This document shows, in pieces, positions 44,000 through 53,605 of a DNA stretch of 64,000 nt (the first letter of the stretch is position 1; each line of letters begins with the position of its first letter). Position numbers and translations under genes: made by a program. The notes under the pieces were generated by a model. It was given only the letters and a program-made list of their open reading frames with translations, was not told the DNA's origin and did not search any database. Source of the DNA: Paenibacillus sp. PAMC 26794 (GTDB lineage: Bacteria; Bacillota; Bacilli; Paenibacillales; Paenibacillaceae); assembly GCF_000316035.1 (NCBI RefSeq), contig NZ_ANHX01000076.1:124001-188000 (forward strand), given 5' to 3'.

Positions 44000-46900
44000 A
44001 TGAATGTGAAGAAAGCAACAAAACGGTTGTGGAAGTTGAGCTCACAGATTCTATTGTGGATGCTGGTTATCAGTTTAATAGTGTCTGCCGTGCCTGTATT
44101 TCCGGCGCAGTCTGCGGCAGCGGCTGAACTGCCGATGCAGCAGACAACAGTAACTAAATCTAGTGGGTTCCAAGATGTGAGTCCGACAGATTGGTTCTAC
44201 GATGCGGTCGTCCATGTGCAGGAGAAGGGCATATTCAGCGGAACGAACGCGAATAGCTTCTCTCCTAAGGGGACAATGACACGTGCCATGTACGTGACGG
44301 CACTCGGACGGATGGCAGGGGTAGATACAGGTGCGTATTCTACTTCGAGCTTTGCCGATGTAAAAGCGGGCAGTTGGTATGCGCCGTATGTCGAATGGGC
44401 AGTTAAGGAAGGAATTACCGACGGTACAGGCGGAGGTAAGTACTCGCCGAATGCCACTGTATCCCGGGAGCAAATGGCAACGATGACGTTGCGATATTTC
44501 GAAAGCGAACAGATTCCTTATCAGACCGAAAATCCGGTCACGACAGAGCCGGGTGATCTCGCGGATGTTTCGCCGTGGGCTGCGGACGCGGTCGTCAAAC
44601 TGTGGCAAGCCGGTGTGTTCACCGGGGACGAAAAGGGGAACTTCAATCCGCGTGAGCAAGCGACTCGCGCGGAAGCAGCGGTTCTCTTCATGCGCAACAA
44701 CGCGGTTGTAGAGGCGTGGAAAAATCAGAATCAAACGCCGGTGACACCAACACCAACACCAACACCAACACCAACACCAACACCTCCGGTGACAACAACG
44801 CCGACACCTGGCGGTAATAATGGTGGCGGAACGCCTGGAGATAACGGAGGTAACCCCGGCACGGGTTCCACTGCGTATACGCTTACGTTTGAGAGCAACG
44901 GAGGCACGGCGGTCGCTGCGCAGACGGTACGAAAAGGCCAGGTGCTAAATAACCTGCCGGCTCCAACAAAAGAGGGATATATATTCCAAGGGTGGTTTAC
45001 AGATAGCGATTTCTCACTCATCTTTGCAGAGGGTAGTACGCTAACTGAGGATATAAAGTTGTATGCAAAGTATACGGATAGCGTGGATCGTGCCGTACAA
45101 AGTACGCCTAGCTACTCGGTATTGGATGTCGCGCCGAACTTCACCATTAAGGTGCAGGATTCATCGGGCAGTCTAACAGAATCCCAGGTCAAAGAGGGGA
45201 TGACCTTCGTGGATACGGCGAATCCCGAATTCGAAGGGGTTACCGTCTCTGGCGGGAACGGAGTTTTCACGGTATCGTCAGCAGCCGAAAATGGCAAGTT
45301 CGTTGAAGGTAACACATATCAACTTACGTTGACGGATGACAGTTTGTCCTTCCAAGGCCAAGATGCGACGACAAGTATTTATGTATTTAGCGTTGCTAAA
45401 CAAGAAGTTATGAATGTTCCACTCAATCCGAACATGATCTACATTCCGTTCACGGATGTCACGGAAATGGTGATAAATGGAGCAGATGTCGATTCGCCCG
45501 CGATTTCAGTCGTTACTACGACGGTAGGCGGCGAAAATGCACTCGCCGAAGTGAATGCGAGTAGTGGAACGTTCAAGTACACCGGAAGCACTGGCACGGT
45601 GATTCAAGTCGGTGATACCGTAGCCATCTATGAGGGAGTTAGTCCCAAACTGCGCACAGTCGAAACGACTGGTGAAGACGATGGTGATGTGGCCTATGTC
45701 CAGATCACGTCGGTAGATGATAGCATCTATACCTATGATCACGCAGATGCCAAACAAGTGTTGCTCAAGCCAGATGTGCTACCGGTGAGCGTAGAGGCAG
45801 ATACGGATGGAGATTCCAGTAACCACTCCATCACGGTCGATCATACCGCGATGAACTACAGCGACGGCCTGTACGAGCCCTTTGGTTTGGATCAACTGAC
45901 CACGGTTGATGTGGGAGACTTTATCGGGTTCTATGAAGGTGAATTCGCCGAAGAAGGTTCTAAGGTAACCGGTTATGGGCGGATCACTTCGATTACGCCT
46001 GCAGCAGAGATGGACGTCATCGAATATACTGATGCCACGATTGAAGATATTGAGAATGCCTTCAACATCTATCAGAAGCAAGCAATTGACGGCGAAGATT
46101 TGTTATCGGAAGAGCAGATCGCGGAGCTTGAAGAGCAGATCGAGCAGCAAGCGAGAGATAGCGGATTCGTCGATCAAGCCGCAGATTATCTATCCGATCT
46201 AGCTATGGAAACGAAGGATATCAAGGATTTGAAAGAAATCCAGCAGATCAAGGCTCAGTCCTCCCTAGCGTCCGGTAAAGGGAGCCGGGTAAGTGTGGAG
46301 AAGCTGACCGTTGTTGCTTCACTCGGCACGAAGCTGAAGAACATTAACGGCCGAAGTTCTGGCGTCAGTGCTACACTGCAAGTCGGTGCCGATATCGTTG
46401 TTGATATCAATGAAGACAGCAATCTCGTTATCCATATGACCAGTACATTTGTTCAGGAGATGAGTCTGGATCTCGGCATTAATGGTGATATGCAGGGGCA
46501 TTGGCTGAAAAAGTGGGGAATCCCTTACTGGTACAGCATCGACGATTATGTAATCACTGCGAATCTGGATGCCTACAGCTATACCGGACTTAATATTACA
46601 GCAGAGATAGCGCTCATCGAACCAGATAAGTTGCAGGCTGCATTGAATAACTGGGCCGGAGAGAAAAAAGCCGGCAGGTTAGGTCAGGTACAGGACATCG
46701 CCACACAGATCAAAGCATCTATGGATGGTGTACAAGGTACCTCCGTGGATACGGAGGAATTGAAAGAACAGTACCAAGAGATGTTGGAGCAAGATACGGA
46801 ATGGGTTCCTTTGATCAAGAAAGAGCTCTTTGAAAAAAGTGTGCGCGTGGCATTCGGGATTGTAGAAGTGAAATTTGAAGCAGAGTTTGTAGTCAGTGCT

Positions 46901-49900
46901 CAGGTTAACTTAACGATGGGTGCAGATTTCTACTACAAGATGGCGAAGCGCTACTCGGTGACCTTACGTGTGCTAAGTTTCAGCGGTTCAAGCAATACGG
47001 TAAGCTTACCGGGAGACGGCGATTACCAGTTCACCTTCTATGTGATGGGGACGCTCGGGTTGCGAGCCGGCATTCATATGGAGGTCAAAGCGGGGATTGG
47101 CAGTGTCAAATTAAATAGTATTGGACTTGCCGTAGAACCTGGTGTGTATATCAATCTATGGGGTTACTTCTACTATCAGCTGAAAAATATTAGCGGGGTG
47201 AAGACCACCAAGTCTTTAGGGGCCCTGTTCGTCGAGATCGGCATCTATTTGGAGGTCGAACTCGGCGCTCAATTAGGCGATGGAGCGCTCTCGACCGGAG
47301 TAGAACTGGTCGATGAAGAGTGGCCGCTGTATACAATTGGGGAACCGCATAACGTCTATGACTTCGCCTATGCACAGGATGAATCACTTGGGCTTACCTT
47401 AGCAGGTTCCGCGTCATCCATCGCTGTGCCGGAGTTGTGGCTCACGATGAATACGTTTGATTTGACGACAGGCGACACGGATAATCGGGCATATAATCTT
47501 TCGAGGTTCGATATCCAGGTGGACAATCCGAATTTCAAGGTTAACGAGGCTGACGGGAAGATCGAAGTGGTAGACACCAGTCGTCCAGTAAGTAAGGGCA
47601 GCTTGGTAATTACTTGGAAGGGGGCGCCGCTTTCATTCACATCTGATCCAATTAAGCGTACAATTCCGTTGACGTGGCGCGTCACAGAAGGTGAATATAT
47701 TTTCCAGTTACACCCAGGGAACGGTGGTGTGACTCAGGTTCTGCCTTTTGTTTATAATGCAGCGGTTAATGTACCTGCTCCGGTCTATCCGGGCTATACA
47801 TTTGACGGATGGTATACGGCGGCTACAGGGGGGACGAAGGTAACGATTCCGAGCCGTATGCCTAAGGATGATTATGAATTGTACGCGCACTGGATCGCGA
47901 ATAAGAATACGCCATATACCGTTGAACATTATCTGGTAGACCCAAATACCCGGACTTCAACTTCGCTTGTGGCTACGGAAACTTTGAGCGGAACAACAGA
48001 CACTGAAATTCGGATCAGCTCTGACAGGTTCAAGGATCAAGGCTATAGGACGGGTACAGTAAGCGGCATATTGATCAAGGGAGACGGATCAACAGTCGTC
48101 AGGGTTGAGTACTACCCGACGAATCGCACGATGACGTTCGCTTGGGGTTATGTGGGTGCGCCTGGAAGCTCGCTAACAGAAGCAATCGGTAAGAACATCA
48201 CCGCTCGTATACCGGTGCCGACAAGACCAGGCTATACGTTCGCCGGTTGGTCAACGGATGTTCCAAGTGCGATGCCGGATTCGGACACCACCTATACAGC
48301 AAAGTGGACAGCGAGAGAGGATACGCCTTATCAGGTCGCGTACTTGCTGCAAAATATCGGAAGTGACACCTATACGGTCGCGGATACGGAATCGTATCGC
48401 GGAGCTACAGATACGCAGGCAACTCTGGAAAATGTAACTCCAAGATCCTATCCAGGGTTTGAATTGGATGAAACTATTCCGGGAACGGTGCTGAAGAGCC
48501 AAATCGCAAGCAACGGCAAAACGGTGCTGAAGCTGTACTACAAGCGCGCTGCCCATACCCTGACGGTCGATTACAATGGCTCCGGCCAGGAGACCAAAGT
48601 TGTTGAAGTTCCATTAGGAGCTACGACGAAGCTCTACCTGGGTACACCAATTTGGCAGGGGCACGTCTTCGCGGGCTGGTCGCCGACTCCTCCGACCACC
48701 ATGCCTGAGGAAAGCCTTACGTTTACTGCACAGTGGACGACGAACGCTTACACGGTGAGCTTTAACAGCAATGGCGGAGCCGAAGAAGTGGAGAACCAGA
48801 CGGTGGGGTATGGTAGTATGGTCAGCGCCCCGATTGAACCGACGAATGAAGGTTATGTTTTCGGTGGTTGGTACAGTGACACCGATCTGACGAACCTCTA
48901 CGACTTCGCGGCACCGGTAACGGGAGACCTTACGTTGTACGCAAAGTGGCTACTTCGTTATACGGTAAGCTTCGAGAGTAATGAAGGGTCGGCAGTAGAT
49001 GCCCAAATGGTGAATGAAGGAACTAAGGCTATGGCACCTGTTGCCCCGGAGCGGGAAGGCTACGTGTTCAGCGGTTGGTATAGTGACAGTGATCTGACGA
49101 TCGCCTACAACTTCACCACAGCGGTAGTGACGGGGGACCTCACATTGTACGCAAAGTGGACGGTCTACGTGCCAAATGCCTATACTGTGACTTTCGAGAG
49201 TAACGGCGGATCGATGGTAACAGAACAGACGGTGAATGAAGGCGCCGTGGCTGCCGATCCTGGTGATCCAATGCTGGAAGGATATACGTTTAATGGTTGG
49301 TACAGCGACAGCGAATTGACGATGCCTTATGGTTTCACAGAAGGTGTGATGGCGAATCTGATGCTTTACGCAAAATGGACGAAGAACAGTTATACGGTGA
49401 GCTTTAACAGTAACGGCGGATCAACGGTGAGCAGCCAGTCCGTGACGGACGGCAATACGGCTGAGGCTCCTGCCGCTCCAACACGTGAAGGCTATGTGTT
49501 CGGCGGTTGGTACAGCGACGTCAGTCTGAACGAAGCTTACAGCTTCACAACACCGGTGACAGCGAACCTCGCGTTGTATGCGAAGTGGACGGCTGTCCAC
49601 ACGGTGAGCTTTAACAGCAACGGCGGATCATCGGTGGATAGTCAAACGGTGGAATATAACGGCACGGCTACGGAACCGGCTGCTCCGGCGAAGGAAGGAT
49701 ATACGTTCGTCGGTTGGTACAGCGACGCTGAGCTGAATGAAGTATACAGCTTCACGACATCAGTGACGGATAACTTCACGCTGTATGCGAAGTGGACATT
49801 TAACATCTACACGGTGAGCTTCGACAGTAACGGCGGGCCAATCGTAGAGAACCAGACGGTGATTCCTGGAGATAATGCTGTAGCGCCTGCGGCACCGAAG

Positions 49901-51106
49901 TGGGAGGGTTACAGGTTCGAAGGTTGGTACAGCGACAGTAATTTGACGACCGCCTATAACTTCTCGACAAAGGTGACAACGGATATCACACTATATGCCA
50001 AGTGGACGATGACAGCGTGGCTACAACTCGGTGATGCGATGACTGCGAGCGGATATAATCAGACCGATTTCGTACTCGACAGCCAAGGCACTCCTTATGC
50101 TGCGGTTGTGACGCCTGATAAAGAGCTATTCGTGATGAAATACGAGGATGATGAGTGGCAGACCGTTGGTGATCCAACCGACTTCGATCAACAGTGGTTG
50201 GTGAAAGCGGACGCCAGTGTAGTGACTTATATAACGCTCGCGATGGACAGCAAGGACGCGCTTTACGTTGCTTATGGTGCTTATCGTGATCAATCCTCGA
50301 AACTAATTGTGATGAGATATGTGGAGGACACTTGGGAAAACGTAGGCAGCGTAGACGACGTAGGTATAATGTGGCATTTGTACTATGCCTCCATTGCCTT
50401 CGACAAGGATGACACTCCTTATATGTCTTATAAGGTGCGGGGGGACTCCCCAAATGACTACCTACGTGTGGTGACGTACAAAGATAGTAATTGGGTGGAG
50501 ATAGATCGTTTTATGGTGGAAGGTACTCCTTATACAAACATCGCGTTAGACCAAAACAACAACCCGTATGTATTCTACGGGGTGTATGACAAAGCCATTA
50601 GTCGACAGAAAGCAACTGTGGTGAAATACGAGTATGTGGGCGAGAAGTATGTTCGAAATGTAAGTAGCTCCGAAATACCGATGGATAATACTTGGAATGA
50701 TTCATTCGCGCTTGACCCGAATGGAGCACCTTATATGGTCTATACGAATAAATCAGAGGTGACCGTGGTGAAATATACGGGCTCTGCTTGGCAACCTGTA
50801 GGCACTACCGGAGTATTGGCAGGGTGGATTGGGTCAGAGACTAAATTGGCGCGTAATGTAAGTATAGCCTTCGACAGCCAAGGTACTCCTTATGTTGCTT
50901 ATCGAGATGTTACAGACGGCACCAAGGTGAAGGTGATGAAATACGAGAATATGAATTGGATTCCAGTTGAGTATGAAGGGATCTCTGCTGATAAGACTAA
51001 AAAGGTAAAACTCATCATAGACAACAGCGACAGCATCTATGTGAGCTATTCCACAGAAGATAAAGTGAATGTGATGAAGCTTAATCCCAATTTACAACAA
51101 CCTTGA
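44000..51106 (+). CDS. Giant SLH-anchored adhesin-like protein with InlB-type repeats
   Basis: 2368 residues. Signal peptide to about residue 41; three SLH domains near 55-230 (TMTRAMYVTAL, VSREQMATMTL, QATRAEAAVLF); a (TP)n linker and a Gly/Asn linker (about 243-292); a first InlB-B/Flg_new repeat (about 295-360); Ig-like and beta-rich parts (about 365-690); a helical stretch (about 715-790, with EEQIAELEEQIEQQ); a large beta domain of unknown type (about 800-1200); divergent B-repeats and MucBP-like segments (about 1230-1580, with YTVEHYLVDP); six regular B-repeats (1582-2003, each with EGYxFxGWYSD ... LYAKWT); and a C-terminal region with repeated DSQGTPYAAV/MKYED units, probably a beta-propeller. 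It is attached to cell-wall polymer by its N-terminus and exposes the repeats. Adhesion is inferred. Confidence 0.85.
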   Translation: MNVKKATKRLWKLSSQILLWMLVISLIVSAVPVFPAQSAAAAELPMQQTTVTKSSGFQDVSPTDWFYDAVVHVQEKGIFSGTNANSFSPKGTMTRAMYVTALGRMAGVDTGAYSTSSFADVKAGSWYAPYVEWAVKEGITDGTGGGKYSPNATVSREQMATMTLRYFESEQIPYQTENPVTTEPGDLADVSPWAADAVVKLWQAGVFTGDEKGNFNPREQATRAEAAVLFMRNNAVVEAWKNQNQTPVTPTPTPTPTPTPTPPVTTTPTPGGNNGGGTPGDNGGNPGTGSTAYTLTFESNGGTAVAAQTVRKGQVLNNLPAPTKEGYIFQGWFTDSDFSLIFAEGSTLTEDIKLYAKYTDSVDRAVQSTPSYSVLDVAPNFTIKVQDSSGSLTESQVKEGMTFVDTANPEFEGVTVSGGNGVFTVSSAAENGKFVEGNTYQLTLTDDSLSFQGQDATTSIYVFSVAKQEVMNVPLNPNMIYIPFTDVTEMVINGADVDSPAISVVTTTVGGENALAEVNASSGTFKYTGSTGTVIQVGDTVAIYEGVSPKLRTVETTGEDDGDVAYVQITSVDDSIYTYDHADAKQVLLKPDVLPVSVEADTDGDSSNHSITVDHTAMNYSDGLYEPFGLDQLTTVDVGDFIGFYEGEFAEEGSKVTGYGRITSITPAAEMDVIEYTDATIEDIENAFNIYQKQAIDGEDLLSEEQIAELEEQIEQQARDSGFVDQAADYLSDLAMETKDIKDLKEIQQIKAQSSLASGKGSRVSVEKLTVVASLGTKLKNINGRSSGVSATLQVGADIVVDINEDSNLVIHMTSTFVQEMSLDLGINGDMQGHWLKKWGIPYWYSIDDYVITANLDAYSYTGLNITAEIALIEPDKLQAALNNWAGEKKAGRLGQVQDIATQIKASMDGVQGTSVDTEELKEQYQEMLEQDTEWVPLIKKELFEKSVRVAFGIVEVKFEAEFVVSAQVNLTMGADFYYKMAKRYSVTLRVLSFSGSSNTVSLPGDGDYQFTFYVMGTLGLRAGIHMEVKAGIGSVKLNSIGLAVEPGVYINLWGYFYYQLKNISGVKTTKSLGALFVEIGIYLEVELGAQLGDGALSTGVELVDEEWPLYTIGEPHNVYDFAYAQDESLGLTLAGSASSIAVPELWLTMNTFDLTTGDTDNRAYNLSRFDIQVDNPNFKVNEADGKIEVVDTSRPVSKGSLVITWKGAPLSFTSDPIKRTIPLTWRVTEGEYIFQLHPGNGGVTQVLPFVYNAAVNVPAPVYPGYTFDGWYTAATGGTKVTIPSRMPKDDYELYAHWIANKNTPYTVEHYLVDPNTRTSTSLVATETLSGTTDTEIRISSDRFKDQGYRTGTVSGILIKGDGSTVVRVEYYPTNRTMTFAWGYVGAPGSSLTEAIGKNITARIPVPTRPGYTFAGWSTDVPSAMPDSDTTYTAKWTAREDTPYQVAYLLQNIGSDTYTVADTESYRGATDTQATLENVTPRSYPGFELDETIPGTVLKSQIASNGKTVLKLYYKRAAHTLTVDYNGSGQETKVVEVPLGATTKLYLGTPIWQGHVFAGWSPTPPTTMPEESLTFTAQWTTNAYTVSFNSNGGAEEVENQTVGYGSMVSAPIEPTNEGYVFGGWYSDTDLTNLYDFAAPVTGDLTLYAKWLLRYTVSFESNEGSAVDAQMVNEGTKAMAPVAPEREGYVFSGWYSDSDLTIAYNFTTAVVTGDLTLYAKWTVYVPNAYTVTFESNGGSMVTEQTVNEGAVAADPGDPMLEGYTFNGWYSDSELTMPYGFTEGVMANLMLYAKWTKNSYTVSFNSNGGSTVSSQSVTDGNTAEAPAAPTREGYVFGGWYSDVSLNEAYSFTTPVTANLALYAKWTAVHTVSFNSNGGSSVDSQTVEYNGTATEPAAPAKEGYTFVGWYSDAELNEVYSFTTSVTDNFTLYAKWTFNIYTVSFDSNGGPIVENQTVIPGDNAVAPAAPKWEGYRFEGWYSDSNLTTAYNFSTKVTTDITLYAKWTMTAWLQLGDAMTASGYNQTDFVLDSQGTPYAAVVTPDKELFVMKYEDDEWQTVGDPTDFDQQWLVKADASVVTYITLAMDSKDALYVAYGAYRDQSSKLIVMRYVEDTWENVGSVDDVGIMWHLYYASIAFDKDDTPYMSYKVRGDSPNDYLRVVTYKDSNWVEIDRFMVEGTPYTNIALDQNNNPYVFYGVYDKAISRQKATVVKYEYVGEKYVRNVSSSEIPMDNTWNDSFALDPNGAPYMVYTNKSEVTVVKYTGSAWQPVGTTGVLAGWIGSETKLARNVSIAFDSQGTPYVAYRDVTDGTKVKVMKYENMNWIPVEYEGISADKTKKVKLIIDNSDSIYVSYSTEDKVNVMKLNPNLQQP
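44744..44784 (+). repeat. Hexanucleotide tandem repeat coding for a Thr-Pro linker
   Basis: About seven copies of ACACCA encode (TP)n between the SLH domains and the first beta domain of the giant surface protein. Perfect copies suggest recent slippage; length changes stay in frame. Confidence 0.85.
48743..50006 (+). repeat. Six tandem B-repeats of about 205-210 bases in the giant surface gene
   Basis: Units begin at YTVSF(N/E/D)SNGG and end LYAKWT. Shared nucleotide blocks such as GGTTGGTACAGCGAC and ACGGTGAGCTTTAACAG show that at least the later units arose by recent duplication. Confidence 0.85.
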
Positions 51107-51120
51107 TAGATCAGAATTGC

Positions 51121-51156
51121 AGAACAGCCTACTCCCATCGGAGTAGGCTGTTCTTG
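51121..51156. terminator. Terminator between convergent surface-protein and GH43 genes
   Basis: AGAACAGCCTACTCC pairs perfectly with GGAGTAGGCTGTTCT around four bases. The T run is short. Confidence 0.8.
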
Positions 51157-51275
51157 TGGATATCATCATAATTCACTATAATTCATGCAGCGTTTGTGTC
51201 TCTGGCACGTTATGCACCCCCATTGCTTCGCGCAACCCACCAAACCTGGCTAATCCTTATCTCCAATTCATTTTC

Positions 51276-53144
51276 TTAGAAATTGGTTCGCCCAAACGTG
51301 GCATCACCCTTCACTGTTGCGCTACTGGCTGCATTTACAGCATCCAACTGCAATACATAATCATAATGCCGGATGTAATATCCGGGCTGACTGTACGATT
51401 GAAGGGATACTTTGGTGCTGTCAGCCCAACCGGGGCTACTTAGGAAGGTAGCATCTCCCTTGTAGGCGGCGGTGTCGGCATAGGCTTCTAGCACAATTTT
51501 GTTGCTGGCGTTGCGCTTCAGGAAGTAGCCTGGGAAGTTGATGGACTCCAGTGATATTCCTGTAGAGCTGGCAAGACCCGGCACGACGCGGAACTGTGAA
51601 TCCAGAACAGGGGACACGTTGGCATCCACGCGAGCCGTGTAGTTGGCATGACGGATGTATCGATCCGGAACGTTGTGTGAACTGAACCGGCTGTAACCTG
51701 TGGCTTCCGGTGTTGCAGGACCCCACATTTTGACCTCGTGCAGGGTTGGGGTGTACCAGTTCCCCGGATTATTCCACAATACGGCGTTCACCATATTAAT
51801 CCGTACATAACGGGCTGTGAAATGCACAGCATCTGTGGTGAAACCATAGGTCACATTGTTGGTGCGATCCAAGGTAGAGTAATTGACACCATCGTTGCTA
51901 ATCTCGATTTTGTATTTGTAATACCCTTCGGAACCTTTATACATAAACCAGGACGTGTCGATCTCGGTGATCGTCTTTGGTGCGCCGAAGTCCACCTGCC
52001 ACCAGGCAGGCCAGCTATTGGAGGAAGCCACCCATGAAGTCTGGTAGTTGCCATCATTGACGTTGGATGCAGACGATCCGGAGGCTGTGGAGATGGCGGT
52101 AGCTGTTTTGCCTTGTGCATGATTGACAAGAACAGGCGGTGATACCGCACCCGTTGCTGCGTCGATATTCCACGTTGTATACCACTCCAGTGATGCTGTT
52201 CCGTTCGAATCATTCAAGGTTAGCGGCAGCCAGATATGTTTGTGCTCTCCGAGGTTCATCGGATTCCAACGATCCCCCATGTAGATGTAGGATGTGGTGT
52301 TGCTGCCTGTAATCGTGGCAATATCATGAATCTGCGAACCGAAGGCAGATGGATTGCCATATGGCGTAAGCGCAGTCCATGGGCCCGTCATGGAAGTTGC
52401 TGTAGCATAAGCACCCTGATTCGGATACCAACCAGCGGCTTGGGAGGTGAAGAGGTAGTAGCGGTTTCCTTTTTTCACAACAGCAGGCGCTTCACGGTAG
52501 GCGTTCTCGAACAGCCAGCCCTCGAAGGATTGTATTCCGGTATAACTTGCATTCATTTTGAAAATAGCCATCGTATCATTAGCACCGCCATTTTTACGTG
52601 AAGCAGTAACCAGATAACCTGTGCCATCCGTATCAACAAAGACGGTCATGTCACGAGATTCGTAATCGAGCGGGCGGAAGCTGCCCTCATAGGTGAATTT
52701 GCCATTCGGGGTATTACTTGTTGCGACCGCTACACGCCCGAGGTTGTAGTCCGTACCGTTCTCATAGTGTGCCCAGAGCACATATTGGTTGGTGGAGGCG
52801 TTATAGATGACTTTGGGACGTTCGATTTTGCTGGAGGCCAGCTCGGTCGCGGAATCTTTCGTCAGAATGGCGTTGCTGAAAGTCCAGTTCTTCAGATCGG
52901 TGGAGGTGTAGACGTTCACGCTGTCGAACCTGCCGCCCACCGCATGTTCACCGTACAGATAATACGTCGAGCCGACCTGCAGAATGTTGCCGCTGTTCGC
53001 ATGGATGGGGTTGCCCGCGGTATCAAGCCAATCGGTACCGTTGGTTATCGTGACACTTGCTGCGCTTGTCCGTTCAGGATGAAGTCCAAACAGGGTGAAC
53101 GTGAGTGCGAAGACCAGAAACCAGACCGCTTTCCTCTTACCCAT
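51276..53144 (-). CDS. Secreted GH43 glycosidase with F5/8-type and AbfB carbohydrate-binding domains
   Basis: 622 residues; signal peptide ends near RTSAAS. The five-bladed GH43 catalytic domain fills about 30-330: the base-type Asp region is in DTAGNPIHANSGNIL, the second Asp in YESRDMTVFVD, and the general acid Glu in YREAPAVVK. A discoidin (CBM32-like) domain follows (about 335-475, YQTSWVASSNSWPAWWQVDF), then an AbfB/CBM42-like beta-trefoil (about 480-622, SFQ-type repeats with YIRHANYTARVD and YYIRHYDYVLQLD). AbfB domains bind arabinofuranose, so the enzyme probably trims arabinan, arabinogalactan or arabinoxylan side chains. ATG at 53144 has the SD GGGAGGTG; a TTG 18 bases upstream is also in frame. 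Confidence 0.85.
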   Translation of the reverse strand: MGKRKAVWFLVFALTFTLFGLHPERTSAASVTITNGTDWLDTAGNPIHANSGNILQVGSTYYLYGEHAVGGRFDSVNVYTSTDLKNWTFSNAILTKDSATELASSKIERPKVIYNASTNQYVLWAHYENGTDYNLGRVAVATSNTPNGKFTYEGSFRPLDYESRDMTVFVDTDGTGYLVTASRKNGGANDTMAIFKMNASYTGIQSFEGWLFENAYREAPAVVKKGNRYYLFTSQAAGWYPNQGAYATATSMTGPWTALTPYGNPSAFGSQIHDIATITGSNTTSYIYMGDRWNPMNLGEHKHIWLPLTLNDSNGTASLEWYTTWNIDAATGAVSPPVLVNHAQGKTATAISTASGSSASNVNDGNYQTSWVASSNSWPAWWQVDFGAPKTITEIDTSWFMYKGSEGYYKYKIEISNDGVNYSTLDRTNNVTYGFTTDAVHFTARYVRINMVNAVLWNNPGNWYTPTLHEVKMWGPATPEATGYSRFSSHNVPDRYIRHANYTARVDANVSPVLDSQFRVVPGLASSTGISLESINFPGYFLKRNASNKIVLEAYADTAAYKGDATFLSSPGWADSTKVSLQSYSQPGYYIRHYDYVLQLDAVNAASSATVKGDATFGRTNF

Positions 53145-53175
53145 TACATACACCTCCCGCAAGATATCAACTACA

Positions 53176-53189
53176 ATATAGCGCTTTCA
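53176..53189 (-). promoter_or_regulatory. Candidate cre site upstream of the GH43 gene
   Basis: On the minus strand TGAAAGCGCTATAT matches the cre pattern except for the last two bases, 32 bases before the gene's ATG. The core resembles sites before the PL4 and GH10 genes. Confidence 0.45.
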
Positions 53190-53522
53190 TTTATATTTTA
53201 GTTGGGCCAGGCTCTTTTTCAAGTGAACAATTCATCCATTGCTGAACAAAGAGGCATTTCATCGAGGGTGAGCGGTGAGAGCGGGGAAATTGTTCCTAAA
53301 TATCATGTACGATGATGGAACGAACACTCCGATTAAGGGAGGCATTACTGCTCAGGATTTTGAAGTCATCTCTACTTAATCAAAAGGGATGGTTGACCGG
53401 ATAATATCGGGGCGCGGAAGATGCGTTATTTCGGTATACGGTGGAAGGCGGTACAGTGCGGAAAAAGAAGGGTAAATTAATCAGTAAGAGTGCACGTTCA
53501 AAAATTCCAGTTTTCAGTACCT
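53190..53522. other. Gene-free stretch with a short protein-like fragment
   Basis: About 330 bases. A frame near 53290-53380 reads MYDDGTNTPIKGGITAQDFE then stops; it could be the end of a lost gene but is too short to name. Nothing else seen. Confidence 0.3.
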
Positions 53523-53570
53523 AAAACAGCCGCGGTCTAAGACTTTACTTCAAGTCTTAAACTGCGGCTG
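53523..53570 (-). terminator. Terminator of the TerD-family gene
   Basis: CAGCCGCGGTCTAAGACTT pairs with AAGTCTTAAACTGCGGCTG with one mismatch; the TTTT tail is on the minus strand. Confidence 0.85.
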
Positions 53571-53605
53571 ACTTCATTCTAGGGCGAGTCTTATATCCAG
53601 GTAAA

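Noticed and set aside
44075-44734. Antisense frame of 219 codons over the SLH domains of the giant protein
   Set aside because: The plus strand encodes clear SLH motifs; the antisense product is Arg/Cys-rich and unlike any family.
48743-50006. Regularly spaced repeats as a possible CRISPR array
   Set aside because: The period of about 205-210 bases is in frame and encodes B-repeat domains; no short repeats with unique spacers.
53280-53390. A gene fragment reading MYDDGTNTPIKGGITAQDFE
   Set aside because: Too short and without start signals to assign; noted only as possible decay.
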